From assembly GCF_030915525.1 (NCBI RefSeq), contig NZ_CP133269.1, positions 4,680,001 through 4,744,000 on the forward strand: 64,000 nucleotides of DNA, in the 5' to 3' direction. This stretch comes from Neobacillus sp. PS2-9 (lineage in GTDB: Bacteria > Bacillota > Bacilli > Bacillales > Cytobacillaceae). Under the pieces are notes generated by a model that was not told the origin of the DNA, searched no databases, and saw only the letters and a program-made list of their open reading frames with translations. Of this stretch, positions 1 through 8,634 are shown piece by piece (position 1 is the stretch's first letter; each line of letters opens with the position of its first letter). The position numbers were made by a program, and so were the translations under genes.

Positions 1-1173
1 TCCTGCACTGATTGCTGCTTGACCAATGATTAATCCCCCGACTACTGATAAGGTTTGTCCAAATGGGGTAGGCATTCGTAGACCCGCTTCTTTAAAAAGT
101 TCAAAGAGTAACGCCATGATCATCACTTCTACTGGAACAGGTAAGGGAACACCTTGACGACTAAGCAGGATGGTTGCCAATAAACTATAGGGTAATTGAT
201 CAGTATGATAGGACATGAGCGCTAACCAGAATCCTGGCAAGAATAATGAGATAATTAAAGATAAATATCGGATAGCTAGACCGAACGAACCTAAAAGGAA
301 TGGACTGTGGGCATCCTCTGGTGATTTTAATAAAAACGACAAGGTGGTTGGTCCAATAATCGCAGTGGGTAAGCCATCAATGAGAACGGTAAATCTTCCA
401 TGTAACAGCGCGTCTACAACAAAGTCTGGTCTTCCCGTATACATAAACATCGGAAACAATTTTTTATTTCCATTTATCAGTTCAGTTAGTTGATCTGTTG
501 AAATGATCCCATCGTAATTTATCTTCTTGATTTTCTCTTTAATGTTCGATATTAAATTGGGGTCAGCAATATCCGATATATAGAGTATACCTATTCTTGT
601 ATTCGAGCGTTCTCCGACCACAATCTGCTCATATTTAAAGGTGTTTGACTTCAATCGTTTTCTAATCAATGCAATATTTATAGATAATGTCTCGATGAAC
701 CCTTCTTTTGGCCCTTTAATGGATACCTCCGTATTTGGCTCTTCAATAGACCTTTTTGGTATGTTACAAAAATTAAAAAGATAAAATGCGTCTAATTCTT
801 TAATGAAGAAAATAAGGTTCCCACTAAAAACCTCAAACATAATACTGCTTTCAATATTGGTAGAATCCATTTTTTTAATCGGAAATTCTAATACCTCTTC
901 TAATGAATCCGAAGTGACTGGATTATTCTTTAAAACAAATGTTATGTGAGGAATAATGGTTTCCACTGCTTTTTGATAATTACATAATTCCTCGCAATAG
1001 ATGATGTTTAAATGAAAATCATTTTCCCCCACAATATGTTTCTTGAGAATGTGAACGTCGCTGCACTGTTCAAACAGCTTACGAAGGGTATCCATCGTCT
1101 TATCAGGCGGATCCTTCCTTTCAATTGAACTAGAGTGATTTTTTGGTTTTAATACTAATTTCTTACGCTTCAT
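1..1173 (-). CDS. GerA-family spore germination receptor subunit A (partial, 3' end outside window)
   Basis: Subunit A of a nutrient germinant receptor in the spore inner membrane. 391 codons are visible. The N-terminal soluble part (about residues 1-250) leads into the family's hallmark stretch PMFMYTGRPDFVVDALLHGR, then VLIDGLPTAIIGPTTL, and the first membrane helices (SLIISLFLPGFWLALMSYHT; RQGVPLPVPVEVMIMALLFE). The C-terminus lies beyond position 1. The chosen ATG overlaps the end of the upstream gerB-type gene by 11 bases, so the two are probably translationally coupled. Gene order here is B then A, whereas A-B-C or A-C-B is more usual; whether a gerC follows cannot be seen. Confidence 0.93.
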   Translation of the reverse strand, partial: MKRKKLVLKPKNHSSSIERKDPPDKTMDTLRKLFEQCSDVHILKKHIVGENDFHLNIIYCEELCNYQKAVETIIPHITFVLKNNPVTSDSLEEVLEFPIKKMDSTNIESSIMFEVFSGNLIFFIKELDAFYLFNFCNIPKRSIEEPNTEVSIKGPKEGFIETLSINIALIRKRLKSNTFKYEQIVVGERSNTRIGILYISDIADPNLISNIKEKIKKINYDGIISTDQLTELINGNKKLFPMFMYTGRPDFVVDALLHGRFTVLIDGLPTAIIGPTTLSFLLKSPEDAHSPFLLGSFGLAIRYLSLIISLFLPGFWLALMSYHTDQLPYSLLATILLSRQGVPLPVPVEVMIMALLFELFKEAGLRMPTPFGQTLSVVGGLIIGQAAISAG

Positions 1174-2260
1174 CAATGACCATTTCACCTCTTTTTCGTT
1201 TAAATAAGGAGATGGTGAAAAGAAAAATTGAAACTCCAAAAATTAACCAGAATGATACTGGCAAAACCCAATCCTTAAGTAATTGAAAGTAGACAATATC
1301 ACTTATTGGCATAAGTACAATAAGTGCAAGGACTGCATATAGACCAATTAGAAAAAAGACTCTCCTTTTTTCCTTTTCAACATTTAAGAGATTAGGAACT
1401 AAGAAAATGAAAAAAGAAATCCGTATGTAGGCGCCAGATAACCATTGATAAAAGGCAAGAAAGTCCAAATGTTCAATATATACCCCTAAGGAAACTAAGC
1501 GCCATTCTTCAAAGGCAGGAAACCGTTGACTCTTCGAATTAAACGGACCGAATTCTGCAATGGCTCCTGTTAATGGACCAATAATTAGTCCCATTAATGC
1601 AATGCATAAAATAAGTAAGTATTTAAAGCGTAGCTTCTGATTTAAATGTTGCTGTACGAACAGAATGGTGACTATTTCTGTTAACCCTGCAAGAACGCTG
1701 ACCACCCCTTTCCAGATGGGGGTATATCCATTTTCTAAGTAGGGCTTTAACAGGGAATAATCCTTGTTTTCCATATTTGCAGTCATAACAAAAAAGCCGA
1801 AGATTACAATGGCCGGCAATAAAATGCCTGATATTAATCCTATTGATCTTATCCCTTTGTAGCTGTTATAAAAGCAGACTAATAAGATGGTTGTGATGAC
1901 CACGATTTTCGGTGTTAATTCTAAGTAGAATGTATTAATAAAACTAAACGTATCAAGTAAAGTAACGACGGCTAGTACAAATACGTAAATACATAAAGGT
2001 ACAATCAGGACATAGGCAAATAGGGTCCCCACTCTTTCTTTCAACCATAGGAATAGGTGTTTACCAGCTAATTTTTTGTATATGTAAAAGATGATTGCAG
2101 ACCAGGCTAGAAAGGGGGCTCCTGCTACAAGAACTGTAATCCAAGCATCCCGCCCAGACTTATCTAGGAGAACCGGGATGACCATCACATGATTCATTAG
2201 TCCGGTGCTAATCATAATAATGAAAAATAACTGCAAGACCGTAATCTTTTGACTTATCAT
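1163..2260 (-). CDS. GerB-family spore germination permease-like subunit
   Basis: Subunit B of a germinant receptor, an APC-superfamily-like integral membrane protein thought to bind the germinant. About 365 residues with ten or so hydrophobic helices. The N-terminus (SQKITVLQLFFIIMISTGLM, then VIPVLLDKSGRDAWITVLVAG) is typical of GerAB/GerKB proteins, as is FNSKSQRFPAFEEWRLVSLG. I chose the ATG at 2260 rather than the one at 2269 because GGAGAG sits 8 bases before it. It overlaps the following gerA-type gene by 11 bases. The truncated gerB relic near 8.5 kb has the same N-terminal motif. Confidence 0.92.
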   Translation of the reverse strand: MISQKITVLQLFFIIMISTGLMNHVMVIPVLLDKSGRDAWITVLVAGAPFLAWSAIIFYIYKKLAGKHLFLWLKERVGTLFAYVLIVPLCIYVFVLAVVTLLDTFSFINTFYLELTPKIVVITTILLVCFYNSYKGIRSIGLISGILLPAIVIFGFFVMTANMENKDYSLLKPYLENGYTPIWKGVVSVLAGLTEIVTILFVQQHLNQKLRFKYLLILCIALMGLIIGPLTGAIAEFGPFNSKSQRFPAFEEWRLVSLGVYIEHLDFLAFYQWLSGAYIRISFFIFLVPNLLNVEKEKRRVFFLIGLYAVLALIVLMPISDIVYFQLLKDWVLPVSFWLIFGVSIFLFTISLFKRKRGEMVIDEA

Positions 2261-2350
2261 CCCATCCACTCTCCGTTCTATGATATGTTTTCCAAAATCT
2301 GAGTAAATATTTAGGATAGAGGTTGGTTAAATAGCAAAGTATCCTGAATT

Positions 2351-3646
2351 TTACGTATCTATTGATACGGTTTTTAGTTCCACCTTCATTTTTGTTGTAG
2401 ATTGTAAAATAAAAAGAAGAAACAATCCCCCACCTATCATTTGAATCATATACGATGGTATAAGAGTTAATAGAATCCCTGAGGTCACCAGAGCCAATGG
2501 GAGCATGGCCTTTCCAATACTTATACCAATGCTTAAAACCCGTCCTCTAAATTCTTCTGGAATCTCATTTTGCATGATATATGATAAAGGGATGTCAATT
2601 AGAGCAACAATCGCACCAATAAGAAACATGACTATACTGTAAAAAATGACGTAAAAGACTGGAGCGAACTGATATTTTTCAAGAAGGACTGGTAGACCAG
2701 TAATAATCATTAAAGTGGATAATGAAACACTTAAATATCGTAAAAAAGAGGAATAAGGAATCTTCTTTGTAAGTTTTTTTACCATTAGCGCTCCCATAAT
2801 CATTCCTACTGGAAACGAGCCCTGAATAATACCAAAGTTCTTTGAACCAAGCCCCAGGACCGTATTCATGATATAGGGGATTGGAACCGTCACAGTAAAG
2901 CCAAGAAAGAAATTTAATGAAATCAATAGGATAAACAAATTCAGTATTTTCTTTCTTGCCGTTATATAATGAAAACCGTCCTTGATGTCTCTAAGAAAAT
3001 GAATTTTCTCTTTTGGCAGTTCTTCATTGGATTGTTGCTGGAACTGTTTGAAATTAATTAACATCATTGAAATACCTGAAAAGATGAAGGAGATTCCGTT
3101 AATCATAATAAACGTTCTAATGTCAAAGATCGCAAAAACAATCCCTCCTAGCATCGGTCCCATAATGGAGGAAATTGAATCAATAATTTTACTAATGGAA
3201 TTGATGTTCATTAACATGGTCTTAGAGACGATGTTTGGCTTTGCTGATTCCAGCGCTACTCCAAAAAAGGTGCTAAACACTGTCATTAGGATGGTCGTAA
3301 CATAAATAATCCAAAGCTTAAATCCTATAATATTACTTAGCACATAAACCGCAACTAACAGCACTCCGTTTAACAAATCCATTGAAACGATTAATCTCTT
3401 CTTGTTGAATTTATCGGCAATGACTCCCGCAAACGGATTGATCACAATCATCGGAATGATCCCTAATATAAGGGTAGCAGCAAAGCTTATCGCCGATCCC
3501 GTCAACTTTAAAACGTACAGACCTAACGCAAATTGATAAATCGCTGTACCAAATATAGAAACCGTCTTCCCAGTTGAAAAGAGAAATAAGTTTTTTATTT
3601 CAGTTCTGTTTTTCCCTTCATTAACACTCACTTGTAATGTAGTCAT
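2351..3646 (-). CDS. MFS efflux transporter
   Basis: Twelve-helix major facilitator of the macrolide-efflux/enterobactin-exporter type (MFS_3-like), 431 residues. The loop between helices 2 and 3 carries the MFS motif A variant GVIADKFNKKRLIV, and the second half has LIDIPLSYIMQNEIPEEFRGRV. It probably expels a drug-like compound; the substrate is unknown. A perfect 9+1+9 dyad lies 19 bases before the start, in the position expected for a MerR-type operator, and the next gene upstream encodes a MerR-domain protein, so drug-responsive control is plausible. Confidence 0.88.
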   Translation of the reverse strand: MTTLQVSVNEGKNRTEIKNLFLFSTGKTVSIFGTAIYQFALGLYVLKLTGSAISFAATLILGIIPMIVINPFAGVIADKFNKKRLIVSMDLLNGVLLVAVYVLSNIIGFKLWIIYVTTILMTVFSTFFGVALESAKPNIVSKTMLMNINSISKIIDSISSIMGPMLGGIVFAIFDIRTFIMINGISFIFSGISMMLINFKQFQQQSNEELPKEKIHFLRDIKDGFHYITARKKILNLFILLISLNFFLGFTVTVPIPYIMNTVLGLGSKNFGIIQGSFPVGMIMGALMVKKLTKKIPYSSFLRYLSVSLSTLMIITGLPVLLEKYQFAPVFYVIFYSIVMFLIGAIVALIDIPLSYIMQNEIPEEFRGRVLSIGISIGKAMLPLALVTSGILLTLIPSYMIQMIGGGLFLLFILQSTTKMKVELKTVSIDT

Positions 3647-3664
3647 AAATCATCCACTCCACTT

Positions 3665-3683
3665 CACTTTAATAATTAAAGTG
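3665..3683 (-). promoter_or_regulatory. 19-bp dyad, candidate MerR-type operator of the MFS gene
   Basis: Perfect inverted repeat CACTTTAAT-A-ATTAAAGTG between the MFS start codon (3646) and the end of the neighbouring MerR-domain gene. MerR proteins bind dyads of about this size lying between -35 and -10. The assignment to the neighbouring MerR fusion protein is inferred from position only. Confidence 0.45.
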
Positions 3684-3745
3684 TAAGTGGTTGAGTGAAC
3701 CCTATATCAATGGCATTAATGAAATGATTTTTAATGAAAAAACAT

Positions 3746-3772
3746 AAAAAGGTAGGGTTAACCCTACCTTTT
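3746..3772 (-). terminator. Rho-independent terminator of the MerR-methyltransferase gene
   Basis: Hairpin AAAAGGTAGGG-TTAA-CCCTACCTTTT; its right arm overlaps the stop codon of the gene ending at 3764. On the minus strand the stem is followed by a short T-rich tail. Confidence 0.7.
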
Positions 3773-4981
3773 GCCAAAAAATAAATAACTAAATATTTCT
3801 TCTCCCTGAACAAAAAAATCTTCGTACTTTCCGCCTTTATCGATTGATTCAGAAACCCGTTCCTCGAGGGTAATATACTTTAACTCCCTAATGTTTTTCT
3901 TAATTTTACTGACTGTAAAATTATCTCGATATTTGACTTCGATTTTGCCTTTATGGCTGAAATTTTTAAAAGCTAAATAGGACCCCAATAAATATCCATC
4001 TAATTTAATTAGAGAATCCACTTCTCGGAGTAAAAACGTTTCATGTTCAAAGCTATAATTGCTAGTGCCTGAATGATCAATCACTAAATCAACCGTTTGT
4101 TTGGATATTGGTATGTCTAGAAAGTCTGCACAAATAAAAAGTATGTTTCGCTTAGAACCGGTTCTCTCAAGTAGGCTTTTTAGAAACTGATGTCTCTCTA
4201 GATTATGATCAACTGCAATGTACAGGCAATCATCCGGTAAATCTTGATACATATTCCGTAGAAAAAAACCGACTCCAGACCCTAATTCGAGGATTACTTT
4301 TTTGTGCAAATCAATTTGACCCAGTTTCCTTTTTGACCAGTGCAGCCCTTTGTTCATATTTTCCAAATAAAGCGGATCCGTTTCCTGAATATACTCTGGA
4401 ATATTATTTAAAAGAAAAATTTGACTGTCTGGCCGCATTGCGCCGCCTACTTTTAGTATGCCTGATTCAATAAGGTACACTTGGTCACAGTGACAGGTCA
4501 ATTTGCCTTCAACAATTTGATTTTTCTTGATTATTCCGTCTTGAAGAGTGAGAGATTCAGCACATTTATTACATTTGAGAATATCTAGTACGCTTAAATC
4601 AATACCTAACGTATTACTTGAGCCAGAAGATGAAGTTGATAGCTGGTCTACTTTTCGTTTAAGCCTGTCTTTCATTTCTATTAAATTCGTTATTTCCTGT
4701 TCTAGCTTTTCATATTTATCCAAGAACAGGGATTGATAAAAGGCATCTCTTTCATATTCGGTCAATTGTCCAAGGTTCTTATAGTGAAAAATCATCTTAA
4801 TTTCATTTAAATGAAAGCCCATTCCTTTTAACTCTAGAATAAGCTCTAAATCTTTTTGACAGCTCGTATCAAAAAAATAATGTCCGCCTTGCTTTTCAGG
4901 CACGATCAACCCCAAATCCATATAGTGTCTAATGGTATCATGACTTATTTCATTCACTTTTCCGAACTGACCAATTCTCAT
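3764..4981 (-). CDS. MerR-type regulator fused to a zinc-ribbon and SAM methyltransferase
   Basis: Three parts in 405 residues. Residues 1-70 are a MerR winged helix (MRIGQFGKVNEISHDTIRHY, then a GFHLNEIKMIF turn), followed by a coiled coil (about 85-115). Residues about 133-175 form a Trm112-like metal-binding piece with CNKC and CHC cysteines. Residues about 225-340 are a class I methyltransferase: motif I VILELGSGVGFFL, an acidic VDH after strand 2, and CADFLDI. Single-domain MerR proteins are about 120-270 residues, so the fusion is unusual. The methyl acceptor is unknown; the C-terminal domain may instead sense or modify an antibiotic. The gene is followed by its own terminator and then the MFS exporter. 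Confidence 0.85.
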   Translation of the reverse strand: MRIGQFGKVNEISHDTIRHYMDLGLIVPEKQGGHYFFDTSCQKDLELILELKGMGFHLNEIKMIFHYKNLGQLTEYERDAFYQSLFLDKYEKLEQEITNLIEMKDRLKRKVDQLSTSSSGSSNTLGIDLSVLDILKCNKCAESLTLQDGIIKKNQIVEGKLTCHCDQVYLIESGILKVGGAMRPDSQIFLLNNIPEYIQETDPLYLENMNKGLHWSKRKLGQIDLHKKVILELGSGVGFFLRNMYQDLPDDCLYIAVDHNLERHQFLKSLLERTGSKRNILFICADFLDIPISKQTVDLVIDHSGTSNYSFEHETFLLREVDSLIKLDGYLLGSYLAFKNFSHKGKIEVKYRDNFTVSKIKKNIRELKYITLEERVSESIDKGGKYEDFFVQGEEIFSYLFFGKR

Positions 4982-5065
4982 TGTCTCATCACCAGTACTT
5001 GTGTATTTCTATATGACTAGTTCTCCATTTAATTTAAAAAATCCTACAAAACTATGAATCTTTTT

Positions 5066-5992
5066 TCAATCTCTATTCACCTCGACATACTCATGTGCGG
5101 TGACAGGCACCGGTCGATGACGGTTGCCACTCTGCACAAGAACAGTCCCCAAAGTAACCGTTAAAGCACCTATACCAGCTTCCCAGGAAAGATATTCATG
5201 ATAAAACACCACTCCTAGTACCAGCGCAATGAGAGGAGAAATGAAAAGCCACGTAGCAGGAAAAACAGGATTAGTTTTCGATACTAGCCAGTAAAAGAGA
5301 GTATGGCCTATCATAGAACCAAAAATGATTAAGTAGAGAAACGAACCAATGGAGGCTGTACTAGTCATGCTCGTAAACTGTATATTCTCAGTAAATAGAG
5401 ACAAAAGAATGAGTAAAATTCCCCCGTGCATCATTTGAGCTGCATTTAATGCGATGGGAGAAGTTGTTTCAAATTTTTCAATGACATGTTTCGAATAAAT
5501 GGCCCCTGAAGCATAGAATACCTCCCCAATGACAATTAAGAGACAACCCATCAACCAGAACCTTCCTCCCTGAAGAGTAAAGCTTGGTAGAATGAGTAGA
5601 GCCACACCTACTATACCTACAAGGCATCCTATAAAGGAAATTCGGCTTACTTTTTTCTTTAAGATAAGAGTTTGAATTAATAAAATCATCATCGGACCAG
5701 TGGCGGACAATACAGCCGCTGCACCTGACGTCACATATTGCTCTGCCCAATATAAAGTTGCAAATGTACCAAAGGTTAAGCCAATCCCTGTAATCAGCAT
5801 TTCCTTACGAAACAACAAACCAATCGTGGTTTTTCTACGTAAGACCATGAGCCCAAAAAGAATCAAACCAGCAATAAAGAATCGAATTCCAGCCGAGAAA
5901 AAGGGGGGAATTCCTGCATCAATCCCTATTTTTATTGCTAAAAAGGTCGTACCAAAAATCAAACACATGACCAAATATCCAAATATCACCAT
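5066..5992 (-). CDS. EamA/DMT-family transporter
   Basis: Ten-helix drug/metabolite exporter of the EamA (RhaT/YdcZ-like) type, 308 residues with two EamA repeats (about 5-140 and 150-290). Typical signatures are FGTTFLAIKIGI near the N-terminus and YWLVSKTNPVFPATWLFISP in the second repeat. It is divergent from a MocR-type regulator 117 bases away, an arrangement in which such regulators usually control the exporter. The last residues (about HRPVPVTAHEYVEVNRD) are encoded by GGTGCCTGTCACCG-like sequence resembling the dispersed palindromes of this genome, which suggests the tail has been extended by a repeat fragment. Confidence 0.88.
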   Translation of the reverse strand: MVIFGYLVMCLIFGTTFLAIKIGIDAGIPPFFSAGIRFFIAGLILFGLMVLRRKTTIGLLFRKEMLITGIGLTFGTFATLYWAEQYVTSGAAAVLSATGPMMILLIQTLILKKKVSRISFIGCLVGIVGVALLILPSFTLQGGRFWLMGCLLIVIGEVFYASGAIYSKHVIEKFETTSPIALNAAQMMHGGILLILLSLFTENIQFTSMTSTASIGSFLYLIIFGSMIGHTLFYWLVSKTNPVFPATWLFISPLIALVLGVVFYHEYLSWEAGIGALTVTLGTVLVQSGNRHRPVPVTAHEYVEVNRD

Positions 5993-6033
5993 AAATAATT
6001 CCTCCTTTTTTATCCATTATAGGAGGAGGAGAA

Positions 6034-6062
6034 TAGAACAGATGAATATCACTAGAACAGAT
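6034..6062. promoter_or_regulatory. Direct-repeat pair, candidate MocR operator
   Basis: TAGAACAGAT occurs at 6034-6043 and again at 6053-6062, a spacing of 19 bp, in the divergent region between the exporter and the MocR gene. Several MocR proteins (GabR, PdxR) bind directly repeated sites rather than palindromes. The link to this MocR is inference. Confidence 0.45.
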
Positions 6063-6108
6063 TCAAAAGAAATCGTGATACAATCAAGGAGAGAAAAGGG
6101 GGACCGGC

Positions 6109-7515
6109 ATGGCAAATGGGGAATATCTCTTTAAACAAGTTTATGATTATGTATTAAATAGGATAGAAAGCAATGAGTGGCAGGAAGATGAAAAGCTTCC
6201 CTCAGTAAGAAAATTAGCTGACGAAATGAAGGTTCATCGCTTAACTGTATTAAAAGCCTATCAGTTACTTAAGAAACAAAATAAAGTATATGTCAAAGAT
6301 AAATCGGGTTATTATGTTCAATTAAGTGGCCGAGAAAAACTCGATAACCCAGATTCCCCTCTTTTTTCAGCAAACTTACAAAAAAATCAATTAGCTGAGA
6401 TTCATAAAGTTCCGGTTTCCTATAATTTTTCCCAGGCGTTAATCGACCCCAACCTTTTGCCTAATCTCTTTTTATCCGATTATGTGAAACGGGTGTTTGA
6501 TCTCTACCCCAAAGTGCTAGCAACCTACTCAACCGTTCAAGGAGATCAGGAACTGCGCGAAGCACTCTGCGCCTACTTTATTGAGCAGTATAAAACGTTT
6601 ATTACAGCGGATAACCTGTTAATCACCACAGGGTCTCAACAAGCGATTTATCTCATTGCTCAAGCCTTTGTTAAACCAAGAGATACCATATTAATCGAAA
6701 AGCCGAGCTATAGTGCAGCCATTGATACGTTTAGAGCACGAGGAGCAAATATTGTACCAGTTGACATCCATCCAGATGGGTATGATTTAGAGCAGGTAGA
6801 ATTGTTAATGAAAACATACAAGCCTCGTCTCTTTTATTTGAATCCAACCTTTCATAATCCAACTGGATACACAGTCTCAGCTGCACAAAGGAAGCAATTA
6901 GTTCAATTAGCCGAACAATATCGATGTCTCTTAATCGAAGATAACGCCTATCACGATATTTATTTTGACCAGGAGCCGCCTCCTCCCTTTTACACGTATG
7001 ACACAACTGGAATCGTGATTTATGTTAGGAGTTTTTGCAAATATATTTCACCTGGCCTACGAATTGCAGTGGTCTTTGCACAATCACCGCTTATGAATGT
7101 ACTTGTTGGTGCAAAATCATTAGCGGATAACGGATCGCCACTATTGAATCAAAAGATATTCCTTCATTATTTTTCGTCACCAAGGCTGCAGCAACACGTG
7201 GAAAAACTACGAATTGCTTTACAAATAAGAAAGGAAATCATGGAGGAAGAACTAGCTGGAACGGATTGGCACTGGACCAGCCCTGGTGGGGGCTTGAACC
7301 TATGGGTACGGCTCCCTCATCACTTTTCGACAGATGAACTATTAGTTAAGTGCCTTCAACAATCCATTTCGTTTGTTCCTGGTCGTGTTTGTGATCCATT
7401 AAATCAGCCATCCTCATGGGTGCGCTTAAGCTTTTCTTATGCAAACGAACAACAAATTCGCCATGGTATACGAAAATTTATCGATTTAGCAGATAGCTCT
7501 CAACGACAAGACTAA
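6109..7515 (+). CDS. MocR-family regulator (GntR winged helix + aminotransferase fold)
   Basis: PLP-binding transcription regulator, 468 residues. Residues about 8-75 are a GntR winged helix (LPSVRKLADEMKVHRLTVLK). Residues about 110-460 are a fold-type I aminotransferase domain with TTGSQQAIYLIAQAF, NPTFHNPTGY and IEDNAYHDIYF. The PLP lysine is K311 in SFCKYISPGLR. The GTTTACTT-style coding is AT-rich like its neighbours. A GGGGG ribosome site precedes the ATG. By position it probably controls the divergent EamA exporter and itself; the effector is unknown. Confidence 0.93.
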   Translation: MANGEYLFKQVYDYVLNRIESNEWQEDEKLPSVRKLADEMKVHRLTVLKAYQLLKKQNKVYVKDKSGYYVQLSGREKLDNPDSPLFSANLQKNQLAEIHKVPVSYNFSQALIDPNLLPNLFLSDYVKRVFDLYPKVLATYSTVQGDQELREALCAYFIEQYKTFITADNLLITTGSQQAIYLIAQAFVKPRDTILIEKPSYSAAIDTFRARGANIVPVDIHPDGYDLEQVELLMKTYKPRLFYLNPTFHNPTGYTVSAAQRKQLVQLAEQYRCLLIEDNAYHDIYFDQEPPPPFYTYDTTGIVIYVRSFCKYISPGLRIAVVFAQSPLMNVLVGAKSLADNGSPLLNQKIFLHYFSSPRLQQHVEKLRIALQIRKEIMEEELAGTDWHWTSPGGGLNLWVRLPHHFSTDELLVKCLQQSISFVPGRVCDPLNQPSSWVRLSFSYANEQQIRHGIRKFIDLADSSQRQD

Positions 7516-7550
7516 GGCACCTTCCCTTTTTAGGGTAGGTGCCTTAGTTT
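7511..7550. terminator. Convergent terminator
   Basis: Inverted repeat ACTAAGGCACCTTCCCT / AGGGTAGGTGCCTTAGTT placed between the MocR stop codon and the 3' end of the gerC relic, with T-rich flanks, so it may serve both strands. Confidence 0.7.
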
Positions 7551-7552
7551 CG

Positions 7553-8553
7553 CTATTCTAAAGGCAATTTAATCCCTGAATTGATTTTATTGATGCTTTT
7601 TAATGGTCTTACTTTTACATGGATATTTTCTTTTTTTAGAACAGGAAAATCATCTTTTTTCTTAGTTGTCTTCCAGTCCTCGTACATGAATCGATACATA
7701 AAATCCTCGAATTGATAAATATCTCCACCGATTTGATGACTTTTTAAATAGGCTGCGTACACTTCGTTTCTTATTTTTTTCTTTAATCTTCTTTTAATTC
7801 TCGGAGAGAGAACCACCTTTTGTGAAGATTCTCTGATAATGGCTGATATTTTAATATCTAATCCGATCCTCATTTCATTTTGGTCTTTATCAATAACCCT
7901 TTTTACCCTTGGTTTCAATATTTCTATTTGAACGAGATCCTTTTTCCCATCTTTCTCCTCGCTTACAATAACAGGAGAGCGAACTGCCTTGTTATTCACA
8001 CGAATAAAACCTTCAAGATCGTTTTGCGTTAAGAATCCCTTCATTTTTTCATCCTTCATGATATATGCACCATTAACCATGGTGACAGGCAATTTTTCTA
8101 GATTCTGCTTCACAACTTCATCTTTAATAGATATGCTTGGAAGCAATATTGTTTTTGTTTTTTCATTGAATTGATAAATCAGTTCTTGCAGTGAAATAGC
8201 AGGAACGGTCGAATCTTGCTGTTGCATGTACTCCGGCTGATTTATCCTGGAATTTGAGTAAGCATAATTAAACGGAACCTTCGTGGTGAAAATCTCTTCC
8301 ACCTCTTCCTCCGTACCATAGACCAAACCCGTTTGGCGTATATTAAAATTTGTATCTAACGATTTAAGCGTCTTATCTAATCGATGTTCCAATAAAGACT
8401 TTCCAAAAGAATGACGATTGTTAATAAAATGGTGATCCAAGAGCCTCTTTTTGCTGTGGATAAAAGAAAGGGAATAATTTCAACATGTGCAAAAAGGCCC
8501 ACAGAAAGTAAAATAACGTATACAATGGATATAAATCTTAACTTATTCTGCAT
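7553..8553 (-). pseudogene. gerB'-gerC' relic produced by an internal deletion
   Basis: From the ATG at 8553 (ribosome site AAAGGA) the frame encodes 58 residues: MQNKLRFISIVYVILLSVGL, then EIIPFLLSTAKRGSWITILL, the N-terminus of a GerB permease, and stops at 8377. From about 8410 another frame runs to 7553 and encodes the middle and end of a GerC protein: HSFGKSLLEHRLDKTL, KLPVTMVNGAYIMKDEKMKG, a run IKRRLKKKIRNEV, and LKSHQIGGDIYQFEDFMYR. Missing are about 320 residues of GerB and the signal peptide, lipobox and first ~90 residues of GerC. A single deletion joined the two genes out of frame near 8401-8412. The product cannot be a normal lipoprotein, so the receptor is dead unless completed elsewhere. 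Confidence 0.82.
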
Positions 8554-8634
8554 TTATTCGTGTCCTTTTTTACCATATTATTCAACCCTTTATCTGACTC
8601 TATTCAGATATATTTGTATTGAGAGGAGCATTCC

